From assembly GCF_014633365.1 (NCBI RefSeq), contig NC_068338.1, positions 20,594,616-20,658,615 on the forward strand: DNA of 64,000 bases. Reading direction: 5' to 3'. Of the stretch, positions 12,247 through 22,500 are shown piece after piece; the first letter of the stretch is position 1; each line of letters begins with the position of its first letter. Origin of the DNA: Diospyros lotus. Lineage: Eukaryota; Streptophyta; Magnoliopsida; Ericales; Ebenaceae. The notes under the pieces are model-generated. The model had not been told where the DNA came from and ran no database searches. It worked only from the letters and a program-made list of their open reading frames with translations. The translations under genes were made by a program, and so were the position numbers.

Positions 12247-14255
12247 TGACTGCACTCCCACCCTGCAATTAAAACACAAAACAAAACACAATAAAAATTT
12301 TATATTTTTTTTCTTTGTTTAGGTGAGAGGTTTATACTCGTCAGTGTACGAGTGCAGTTGTAGTCCAAATTTAAATTTATATTTTCTGAATGAGTCCAGG
12401 TCGTCCACTGAGAGATTTATTTATGGCAAAATAAAAAGAATGTCACACAAGCACACACGCATTTGGATAAATTGGCAACAAGGTTTTTTATGGTTTTTTA
12501 AACAACAGATTCTAGGAAATAAATTAAGGCTGTAATTGAAATAAATACTTTAAGTGAGAATATAAAATTGGATAGTACTTGAGTTAAGACAATTTCAGTG
12601 CCAACCCGTTGATTCCCAAATTTTAGCATAAAAGATTAACAACATTAATTTAATTTCAGATATGAGGGTTTGTTATTAAATGCAATTAGAGATGATGATA
12701 GTTCTAGGTTAAGCAATCCCCATACATGATATGCGGGATTCTAATTTAAGAAACCACCATAAATTCAATTGCAATTAATACACAAAACAACTAAATTAAT
12801 CATCCGGGTTTGGGTATGATAGCGTTTCCAGTTCTAGTAACTCTCATACATGGCATGAAAGCTCTAAGTTAGGCTTACGCTCCAATCCAAACCTAGTGAT
12901 TTCTCAATAATTAAGATACACTCATACTGAAATTTAAATTAATGTTACTTATTTAAAGCGCAGCTTTCTTTGGGAATCATTGGCGTTGGACACTGTCCTT
13001 GCCTTAACCCAAGATTAGATTTAGCTACTCATTTCCATTTAAAAGTTAATTGACATGAATTTAAACGACGTAATTTAAATAACAGAATTTAAATGACAAG
13101 AAATTTTAAAGGCATAAACTAATCGGCCATTTAGGCAGTGGATAATTAAATAACAAGAATTAAAATTGCAGAAATTTTAAAGGCATAAACTAACCGTCCA
13201 TTTAGGCGGTGAATAATTAAATAACAAGAATTAAAATTACAGAAATTTAAAGGCACAAATTAACCGGCCATTTAGGCGGTGAATAATAAAGTAATAATAA
13301 ATGACATAAGAATTTAAAAGAAGAAAGGAAGGAAGTAAGATCACAAGAGAGAATACTAAAGAAAAGGGGAAAGAACAAGAACAATTCTCAAAGAGAGAAT
13401 TATAAGAAAACAACTAAACTTTGATTTAAGAATAATAATCACACTTACAAATGCAATCAAGTGATCTATTTATAGGCCACAAGATGCAATACAAACCACA
13501 CAATTTCAATTATTCAACTAGACATAATTATATCTAATGGGCACTCACACACTTAAAGTTAAATGGATTTTAGCTATAATACACACATAATATTAAATGG
13601 ATTTTAGCTAAAATACATACCTAATAAAGCATTCATAAAGTTAAATGGATTTTAGCTATAATATCCACCTAATAGTTAAGTGGATTTTAGCTAAAAAAAC
13701 ACACCTAATAAAGCTCTCACATAAAAAATAAAAATAGATTTCTATAAATTGGTTTTTAATCTTCATTAGGATTAAAAATAATCCTTGGGCCTTCTCCAAA
13801 TAATATCTTCCATGGGTTGCTCAAATTGGGCCTTAATTCTTCATGGGCTTGAATTCTTCATGGACTTTAATTTTTCATGGGCTTGATTTCTTCATGGACT
13901 TTAAGTCTTCATGGGCTTGAATTCTTCATGCCTAAAAAAAAATAAATAAAAATAATTTAATGTTATTAATAAATTATATATTATATATATGTATTACACA
14001 TGACACATATATATATTATATTATATTATATATATTACATGCATGCATATAATGATGTATATGTATTATATATAATTTTATATATTATTATTATTATTAT
14101 TATTAAATTTTACTTTAAAATTTCACTTCATTCATTTTTCAATTTAAACTTGCATATAACCATAAAATATATATTAATATCTAATTTAAACTATTTTTAA
14201 GATCAAAAGAAGGGTATAATTATAACAAAATTTTTATAAAATTAACCACTAATCA
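12247..14255 (-). repeat. 3' LTR of the Athila-type element
   Basis: It is nearly identical to 24087-26097; both run from TGACTGCACTCCCACC to CCACTAATCA on the + strand. It contains runs of repeated phrases (for example GGATTTTAGCTA at 13560-13700 and TTCATGGGCTTGA at 13840-13925) and a TA-rich microsatellite near 13970-14105. Confidence 0.95.
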
Positions 14256-14256
14256 T

Positions 14257-14270
14257 ACCCCCCAACTTAA
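14257..14270 (-). other. Polypurine tract of the Athila-type element
   Basis: On the - strand this reads TTAAGTTGGGGGGT immediately 5' of the 3' LTR, the expected priming site for plus-strand synthesis. Near-copies occur at about 15719-15731 and 18130-18142. Confidence 0.85.
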
Positions 14271-15890
14271 ACATTGCTAGTCCCTTAGCAATCAGATTAT
14301 ACACCTGCCAAACTTTATTCACAATAACTGTATGAATGTAAAAATTTCAAATTCGAAACCGAAATGCATAAAATTAAATAAATAATTTAGCATTCTAAAT
14401 CAGATTTTTGGTTAAAGGTCATACAATCTCAGGAATGGAAATTAGGATAACCAACACACAGACTTAGTCCCTCGAAGTTTTGACTTCAAATCTTACTATG
14501 GATTTTCTCTCCAATAAAAAGGATTCCTCAAGTGTACACACAAGGGGGTGCACCGTTATAAGAGTAAATGCAGAACAAGTTCAAAACTCGGTGCCATCCC
14601 AAATACAAGGAACGTATTTTCATGAAAGAACAGGGAAATTGACATAGCTTCATGATTGGAATAATGCTCTAGACGAGTAACTTCTGAATTTAAACATGAT
14701 TCCCTACTCCAAACTCGAATTCTGAGATCACATGATTTATAGCATAAAAAATGACCAGACTGGGTTGTAATGGGGCTATAAGGTTAATACGGGTTGTCAA
14801 AGAAAAGGTAGAGTGTGCAAAGGGTGTGTCGGGATTTTTTTTTTTTTTTTTTTTTAGCATTTATTTTGAAACAGTTATGCTGAATAACTAAGAGAATTTG
14901 CCCCCCCTTTTTTTCACTTTTTTTTTTCTTCTCTTTTTTTTTTCTCTTTTTTTTTTTCTTCTTTTTTTTTTCCTTTTCTTTTTAAATATGAAAATAGATA
15001 AACAGACTAATTCCCAAAATCACACCAGGTTGGATAAAATTCATATGGTTATGGGTTAAACAAGGGTAACGAAAGAAGTTGTATTACAAATGGCTCAAAT
15101 GGGCTAACAAGAGGTTGATTTAAAGAAAAAAAAATAGGCTCAAAATGAAAGAAATTGATCCCCCTATCATGCTTCTCAGTCATCTAATTCATAGTTTGAA
15201 ACCAGTCAAATTCATCCGCTATCATACTAGACATTCAAAGCGAATTGATATTTTGAAGCCATTGAAAAGATAAGATAAACAAGAGAGCATATTTAGAGTA
15301 AGTGTTATTTCACTCAGAATTAACGGTTATTAGGCTCAAACACTTGCTTGGGTAATAGTCTCACTTCTGTTGAGGGATCATACAATGTACTAATCAGCTA
15401 ATTACTGTTACCTTTGACTTTATGACCGATAACCAATTTCTAAATTTTGAATCCCTGATGAATGTAAATTACTTATTCTCATGCATAAACGTTTTCAAAT
15501 GAGAAATCAATGCATTCATGTTTCGTATTGCAAACTTAACCGGCTATCAGTGCATAACTTTAAAGCTTTAGGAATAGCATTATTTAAAACACATAATAAT
15601 TTATTTTTTTATTTTTTTATAAGAGCAGATAAAGATAATCAATTCCCACAAGACTACAAACTAGTAATTACAAACTCACAGTTAAATATAAACCAGATGA
15701 TTCATGACTAGACCTTACACCCCCCAACTTGAATTGCAGTAATAAATCAGGGTTGTTAGGAATACCTGTAACTCCACAAGTCCATAGATTTGCTGTGAAC
15801 TGCTAAAACTTAAACAACAAATGAGCACACCATATATATATTTATATTTTCACACCAAAATAAAAATTTCATGCAAGTCATAAGATAAGA
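14271..15890 (-). other. Non-coding 3' region of the Athila-type element
   Basis: No convincing coding sequence. On the + strand it contains an uninterrupted T tract at about 14829-14855, a pyrimidine-rich stretch (C7 then T-rich with CTTTT words) at about 14900-14985, and a PPT-like string CCCCCAACTTGAATTGC at about 15720. It lies between the LOG-like ORF and the 3' LTR, so it would be the 3' untranslated part of any transcript. Confidence 0.6.
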
Positions 15891-15893
15891 AAA

Positions 15894-15967
15894 ATGCGTC
15901 TCAAGAGTACAAAAAGTACTCCTTACTCAGCCATCTTATTAAAGACTTTGCTAACAACATTCCACAG

Positions 15968-15999
<32 letters not shown>

Positions 16000-16090
16000 A
16001 CACAACCAAGAAAAATTTTGCAAGTTGTACAATAACTAGATGCGTCTCAAGAGTACAAAAAGTACTCCTTACTCAGCCATCTTAATAAAG
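15894..16090 (-). repeat. Pair of ~52-bp direct repeats flanking a 27-nt poly(A), downstream of the LOG-like ORF
   Basis: The + strand segment ATGCGTCTCAAGAGTACAAA...CAGCCATCTTA occurs at about 15894-15946 and again at about 16039-16091, with one or two differences. Between them lies T27 (15968-15994), which is A27 on the LOG sense strand. A diverged relative occurs at about 17060-17110 inside the upstream coding remnant (GATGCGTCTCAAGAG...CTCCTTACTCA). Each repeat contains the hairpin GAGTACaaaaaGTACTC. Confidence 0.8.
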
Positions 16091-16098
16091 AGCATTTC

Positions 16099-16758
16099 TC
16101 ACAGTGATAAATCTAAATTAATCGGACCCCTTTGGCGCTTGTTACTAATTGCCTTAGACCAGTCTATCCGAGGCTCATGAGGATCGTACTGTGGAACATA
16201 AGCATGTAATTTCTCTAGCAGCTTATCAATGGTGGATGCAGAAATGAGAATCTTTCTTGCTGAACGAGAAATGAACTGTTGGTCCACAGCCTGATCAAGA
16301 AAAGAGAGTAACCCATCGAAAAAATGGTTAACATTTAAAAGTCCAATAGGTTTGGTATGGAGATTACTCTTGGCCCAGGAGATTATACAAAAGATTTCTT
16401 CAAGTGTTCCAAAACCTCCTGGTAAAGCAATGAAGGCATCTGACTGATAAATCTTACAAGCCATGCGCTCAGACATAGAAGTCGTTTCTATAAGTTGACC
16501 GCGTGTAATCCCGGAAATATGTGGTTCAGCTAAAGGGATTGGCATTATACCTACCACAGATGAATTTCCAAGATGTACAGCTTGTGAAACATAACCATTC
16601 AATCCACGACTTCCCCCTCCATATACCAAATTAATTTTTTTCTCTCCTAATTTTTTACCAAGTTCGCTCGCTGCAAGTGCGTAACAAATATCGCTCCCAA
16701 GTTGAGAGCCACAAAGTACAAATATGGTATTGATTCGACGAACTAACTGGCCTTCCAT
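16099..16758 (-). CDS. LOG: LOG-like cytokinin riboside 5'-monophosphate phosphoribohydrolase, carried in a retrotransposon
   Basis: This is a 219-codon uninterrupted ORF; LOG proteins are usually about 180-230 residues. Family hallmarks are FVLCGS (13-18), NLVYGGGSRGLNG (43-55), SDAFIALPGGFGTLEE (106-121, with the LOG signature PGGxGTxxE), KPIGLLNV (135-142) and a C-terminal helix ending in AYVPQY. LOG enzymes hydrolyse cytokinin nucleotides to the active free base plus ribose 5-phosphate, in the cytosol. In the segment before the signature, family members commonly read RKAxM; here it reads ERMACK, so Arg98 is kept but the adjacent Lys is Met, and activity may be altered. Host LOG genes normally have several introns and this copy has none, suggesting capture through an RNA intermediate. 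It lies on the sense strand of the Athila-type element between pol and the 3' LTR. Upstream text TTCTTTTCAGGACATAC resembles a splice acceptor about 25 bp before the ATG. Family assignment is confident; expression and activity are unknown. Confidence 0.88.
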   Translation of the reverse strand: MEGQLVRRINTIFVLCGSQLGSDICYALAASELGKKLGEKKINLVYGGGSRGLNGYVSQAVHLGNSSVVGIMPIPLAEPHISGITRGQLIETTSMSERMACKIYQSDAFIALPGGFGTLEEIFCIISWAKSNLHTKPIGLLNVNHFFDGLLSFLDQAVDQQFISRSARKILISASTIDKLLEKLHAYVPQYDPHEPRIDWSKAISNKRQRGPINLDLSL

Positions 16759-16912
16759 GTTTGTTCCTTTTGTATGTCCTGAAAAGAAGTTTGACGATCA
16801 AAAGTAGCTATACAACAATTCAACAAGAAATAAATATAAACAAAAATCATGCGTATGTATTGTGGCTCACATCTTCCTCTGGTTTTACGTCCAGAAACGG
16901 CTTAAACACTTT

Positions 16913-17455
16913 CTATAAAGTGGGGATAAGCTTCCCATCCAATTTTCTTATAGATTGGCAAACAGGGTCGTTTTTAGTCAGATTCCCAAGACTATAGCGT
17001 TGGTGGTCACTTCTGAACTGGGTCCATAAAGCAAGAAGTTCTCTTTGCACTATTCCACATGGATGCGTCTCAAGAGTCAATCGGATATCATCCAGAGACT
17101 CCTTACTCATTCCATCCTTTATGAAACTAATTTTATCTTCTCGATTTATGGACGTAAACCCCACAGATTTGCATCGTGTGTTACAGGTCCATCAAGCACA
17201 TTTGTAACAACCATTCACTCTTTTCGCTCTTCTTTTCTTCGCAAAACTACTCTTCCCTAAGCCTGGAAAATGCTTAAAACTAGGTGAAGTTTCACCAGCT
17301 AATCGAACTTTTGCTTCGATCAGCCAACGAATATCTTCAGGGATGTTATTAAGCATCAACAACCTAAGTCTTTCACACCTAGCAACATAAATTTTTTTCA
17401 AATCATTCTGCGGGAGAGATGGATAGTACTTGTGAATTTTTGAGAGATAAAGATC
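16913..17455 (-). pseudogene. Unrecognised Cys-rich coding remnant upstream of the LOG-like ORF
   Basis: One reading frame on the - strand is open from about 17455 to 16913 except for a single TGA at 17192-17194, giving about 180 residues. The first part contains HKYYPSLPQNDLKKIYVARC and a basic stretch KKRRAKRVNGCYKC. After the stop come WTCNTRCKS, then TLETHPCGIVQRELLALW and KNDPVCQSIRKLDGKLIP. Cysteines are spaced C-x2-C-x4-C-x3-C across the stop, which suggests a zinc-binding cluster. I do not recognise the family and cannot place it as gag, pol or env. No ATG start is visible, and a 17-nt poly(A) on this strand (17457-17473) lies just upstream. It may be a second captured host fragment or a decayed element gene. 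Confidence 0.5.
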
Positions 17456-17473
17456 CTTTTTTTTTTTTTTTTT

Positions 17474-18459
17474 AACTATACTAAGAAAAAAAGTAAAGAA
17501 CTATAAACTTTACAAAAGGGATGAGAGTACCTGATCGGAGAATAACACAAAGGAGAGAAGACTGAGCTCAAGAAGGGTGGCTTGCCTTATACAGATATGG
17601 AGTCTCTTATAGAGCAATGCCCATCACTATTTTACACTCGGCTCGAGGCATGCCATAATTACAGGGTTATGCTTGGCGTCTCTTTTTCAACGCTTGGTGC
17701 CTCATTTTTCAACATTTGGCAGTGTGCCTTATCCTTTATAGGGCAGTGTGATTGCACTGCCCAAGAAAAGATAGCTACCACCAGCGTCAATTCTGTCTCT
17801 CTCAATTCAAATTTTTTTTTTATTATTATTATTTTATTATTTTTTTTAATTTTTTTATTCTTATTCTTATTATTATTATTATTATTTTGATTTTTTTTTT
17901 AATAAATGTTTTGTTTTAGGGGCCCAATAAAATCATACATACCACACAAGACAATATTATCGAGTCTAACAAAATTATTTGCACAATAGATCAGTTTCAA
18001 ACACCAATAAAATCAAGTTTTAGGGGCCCAATAAAATCATACATACCACACAAGACAATATTATCGAGTCTAACAAAATTATTTGCACAATAGATCAGTT
18101 TCAAACACCAATAAAATCAAGTACACCTTACCCCCCAACTTAAATTGCGCATTGTCCTCAATCGATAATAAAAGGATAGAAGATAGGCATACCTGGTGGT
18201 CTTCAATGCATGAACTCGTATGCAAAAAAAAATTTATTTAGACTGCACACAGAGAAACACTATTTGAATCAAAGTTAATTAAGTAATGCAGAAAATGAAC
18301 AACTTATATATATAATTCTTTATTATTTTATTTTATTTTATTTTTTTCTTTTTTTTATTTAATTTTTTTATTATTTTTTTCAGATCTATAAACATCCATT
18401 TAACCTAAATGGAAAGATGGTCTTTTAACGTCAGATTCCCAGACGATAGGAAACTTTCC
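17474..18459 (-). other. Non-coding spacer between integrase and the captured region
   Basis: It contains AT-rich low-complexity tracts (about 17810-17910 and 18300-18380), a perfect 104-bp tandem duplication (17914-18121) and a PPT-like CCCCCCAACTTAAATTGCG at about 18131. No coding sequence was recognised. Confidence 0.6.
17914..18121. repeat. 104-bp tandem duplication
   Basis: TTTTAGGGGCCCAATAAAAT...ACACCAATAAAATCAAG occurs at 17914-18017 and again, with no difference seen, at 18018-18121. The identity implies a very recent event, consistent with the young age of the Athila-type element. Confidence 0.92.
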
Positions 18460-19500
18460 CTACTCATCAGATGATGATGGATCATCTAAATCCACAACTC
18501 CTTCATTCTCCTCAACACTACCCTGGTATGGTTTCAACCTATGACCATTGACTGTTAGAAGCTGTCCTGACTCCGGATTTTCTATCTCAAATGCCCCATA
18601 TCCTGAGATGGACTTGATTACAAAGGGGCCGACCCATCGAGACTTCAATTTTCCTGGGAATAAATGCAATCGAGAATCATACAAGAGTACCCGTTGCCCT
18701 ACCTGAAAGCTTTTTCGAATGATGTGCCGATCATGTAACTCTTTCATGCGAACCTTGGCCAATCGTGCATTTTCAAATGCTTCATTCCGAATTTCCTCAA
18801 GTTCATTCAATTGGAGCTTCCTGGATAAGCCTGCTTCAGTTAGACTCTTGTTGATCTTATGAATTGCCCAATATGCTTTATGCTCAATTTCCACCGGCAA
18901 ATGACAAGATTTACCGTATACTAGCCTATAGGGAGACATTCCCAAAATTGTTTTGTAAGCTGTCCTGTACGCCCAAAGAGCGTCTACTAGTCTTAAGGAC
19001 CAATCCTTACGATTAGCAGCAACAGTCTTTTCCAATATGCGCTTAATCTCCCTATTGGCTAGCTCGGCTTGACCATTAGTTTGGGGATGGTATGGTGTTG
19101 CAACCTTATGCAGTACACCATATTTCTTCATTAATCCTGCCACAACTTTATTACAAAAATGGGAACCCCCATCACTGATGATTGCTCGTGGCATCCCAAA
19201 TCGACTGAATATGTTTTCTTTCAAAAATTTCACGACAGTCCTATGGTCATTTGTTCTGGCCGGGATTGCTTCTACCCATTTGGACACATAGTCAACAGTA
19301 AGTAAGATATATTCATGACCAAATGAATTGACAAATGGGCCCATAAAATCCATACCCCAACAGTCAAAAACTTCTAACACTTGGATCGGATGTAATGGCA
19401 TCATGTTTCTCCTTGACAGACTTCCTAACCTTTGACATCGATCGCAATTTGAACAGAACTTGTACACATCCTTGAACAGTGTCGGCCAATAAAATCCACT
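18460..19500 (-). pseudogene. Integrase (C-terminal part of pol), Athila type
   Basis: This is the same reading frame as the long pol ORF, separated from it by the TAG at 19501-19503. It has the CC half of the HHCC zinc finger (CSNCDRCQ), the core Asp residues in WGMDFMGPF and IISDGGSHF, and the catalytic Glu in [13 protein letters not shown] (D,D-35-E). A DNA-binding C-terminal region follows ([10 protein letters not shown]...). All catalytic residues are present. Because translation from the main ORF would stop just before this part, integrase would require readthrough, or the copy is non-autonomous. Confidence 0.9.
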
Positions 19501-22500
19501 CTAAAAAATTTTTGCAACTGTTTTCTTGACAGAAAAATGGCCTCCACATGCAAGAGTATGACTGAAATTGATGACACTTTGTTGCTCATGATCGGGTATG
19601 CATTTACGGATGATTTGGTCAGGACAATACTTGAAGAGGTAGGGCTCATCCCAAAAGAAGGTTCTGACTTTTCTGAAGAATTTATGCCTATCTTGCTTAC
19701 TCCAATGGTCTGGGATCAGACCAGTTGCCAGGTAGTTCGCAATGTCGGCATACCAAGGGACAACAGATGATGCACGAATAACATTCACTTTAAACAGTTG
19801 CTCATCAGGGAAATTGTCATGAATTGGTTCATCAAATTGTGTGAGATCTTGACTTGGAATCCTTGACAAATGGTCAGCCACCACATTTTCTACTCCCTTC
19901 TTGTCTCTGATTTCAATGTTGAACTCTTGCAGGAGTAAGATCCATCGGAGCAGACGGGGTTTTGCATCTTGCTTTGTGAACAAATACTTCAGAGCAGCGT
20001 GATCAGTAAAAATGATCACTAGTGACCCTACGAGGTAAGATCGAAACTTGTCCAGGGCAAAGACAACTGCTAGTAACTCTTTCTCTGTAGTGGTGTAATT
20101 CTTTTGTGCCTCATTAAGAGTTTTGCTAGCATAATATATCACATGAGGTTTCTTATCCTTCCTCTGCCCTAACACAGCTCCTACCGCATAATCACTAGCA
20201 TCGCACATAAGTTCAAACGGGAGGGACCAATCAGGGGACTGAATGATAGGTGCTGAAATGAGTGCATCTTTCAATTTATCAAAAGCATTTTGACAGGCAG
20301 GACTCCATTCAAACGGAACATCTTGAGACAACAAATGGCACAAGGGTCTTGTTATGGTGCTAAAGGAAGCAATGAATCTCCTATAAAACCCTGCATGTCC
20401 CAAAAAACTTCTGATGTCTTTCACATTCCTAGGGATGGGGAGTTTTTGAATTGTTTCAATTTTTGACCTGTCTACCTCCATCCCCCTAGATGAAACGATG
20501 TGCCCCAAGACTATGCCCTGTTTCACCATGAAGTGACATTTTTCCCAATTGAGTATCAAATTTGTTTCCTCACATCTTGCTAAAACCTTTTTCAGATTCT
20601 CCAAACAGGCCTCAAAGTTACTTCCATAAACAGAAAAGTCATCCATAAATACTTCAACAATCTGCTCAACCATTTCACTGAAAATGCTCATCATACACCT
20701 TTGAAAGGTGGCTGGAGCATTGCATAACCCAAATGGCATGCGCCTGTATGCAAATGTCCCAAATGGACATGTAAAAGTTGTCTTCTCTTGATCTTCTAGT
20801 GCAATTTCTATCTGATTGTACCCTGAGTAGCCATCTAAGAAACAATAGTAGGCTTGGCCTGCTATTCTCTCCAGAACTTGATCCAAGAAAGGCAAAGGAA
20901 AATGATCTTTCCTTGTCACAGAATTGAGCTTTCTATAATCAATGCACATACGCCATCCTGTCTGGATGCGCGTGGGAATCAGTTCATTGTTCTCATTTTT
21001 TACAACAGTGACTCCAGACTTTTTGGGTACTACCTGTGTTGGACTTACCCACTTAGAATCAGAGATTGGGTAAATTATTTCAGCATCCAATAGCTTAAGC
21101 ACTTCTTTTCTGACAACTTCTTTCATGTTGGGATTTAATCTCCTTTGCATTTGCCTAACTGGTTTTGCTCCTTCTTCCAAGAATATCTTATGAGTACAGA
21201 TCAAAGGGCTAATACCTTGCAAATCTGAAATGGTCCATCCTAATGACTTCCTGTGTGCTTTTAGAACTTCTATCAGTTGTTGCTCTTGCTGAGGTGTCAA
21301 ACTTGAAGAGATCACCACTGGGAATGCTTCCCCTTCTCCTAGAAAGACATACTTCAAATCACTGGGCAATGGCTTTCTCTCAGGCATGGACTGATGGCTA
21401 TCAGGAGCCATGAGCTTACTGTCCAAGTTCCTTAATGGCTCTAAACCAAGCATCCATGTAGGCTTCTCACTTTCTTTGCTTATGACTTCCACTTCTTTTA
21501 TTTCTTCGAGATCTTGATTTCCTTCTTTGGGTCTTCTCATGAACTCTTCAAAACAGTCATTGGTCAGTGTTTGGATCAAGTCTACCTCCTCCACTTCACT
21601 CTCAGTGTCCTGATGTTTGGCTACCCTGAAGATATTCATTTCTACAGTCATGTTCCCAAAAGATAGCTTTAACACACCATTCCTACAGTTGATGATGGCA
21701 TTTGATGTGGCAAGGAATGGTCGACCTAAGATGACTGGCACAGGAGGTTGAGGCCCCTGATGCGGCTGGGTGTCCAAAACGATGAAGTCCACTGGAAAGT
21801 AGAACTTATCGATTTGTACCAGAACATCCTCCACAATTCCTCGTGGAACTTTGACTGATCGATCAGCCAGCTGAAGGGTCACTCTAGTGGGTTTAAGCTC
21901 ACCTAATCCCAACTGTTGATACACACTGTATGGCAACAAATTGACACTAACTCCTAAATCCAAGAGTGCCCGATCAACCTTTTGACTTCCTATGATGCAT
22001 GTAATGGTTGGACAGCCTGGATCTTTGTATTTGGGAGGAGTTTTCAATTGGAGAATGGCGCTGACTTGTTCAGTCAAGAATGCCTTTTCATGCACATTTG
22101 TTTTCCTTTTGACAGTGCACAGATCTTTCAAAAACTTTGCATATGAAGGTGTTTGTTTGATTGCATCCAACAGCGGGATGTTGATTCTCACTTGCTTAAA
22201 CACTTCATATATATCTGCATTTTGTTGCTCTTTTTTCAAATGATTCAACCTTTGTGGAAAAGGTGGTTTGGGCCTGTATTGAATTTCTTTCTCATCTTCT
22301 TTTTGTTTTTCATTTTTCTCATTTTTTTCATTTTTCTCATTTTTCTCATTTTTTTCATCGGTGGATTCATGATCTTTTGGTTCTTTTTCTTCATCAACAT
22401 GTTGGTTTATCCTAGGATCAGTTGGTTTCTCAATTATTCTTCCACTTCTTAGGGCAGTCACTGCTTGCACTTGTTCATGAGTGTTGGTTTCACTATTTGA

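Noticed and set aside
14000..14200. Small ORFs in the Athila LTRs (also at 12323, 24163, 25800)
   Set aside because: Present in both LTR copies and made of TA microsatellite or non-coding LTR sequence.
16099..16758. LOG ORF as an ordinary resident host gene
   Set aside because: It has no introns, lies on the sense strand inside an element whose LTRs and TSD are intact, and sits between pol and the 3' LTR. Capture by the element explains all of this better.
22153..22452. A + strand ORF rich in Phe/Ile
   Set aside because: It is the antisense of the Asn-Glu-Lys repeat and spacer in the Athila pol frame, not a gene.
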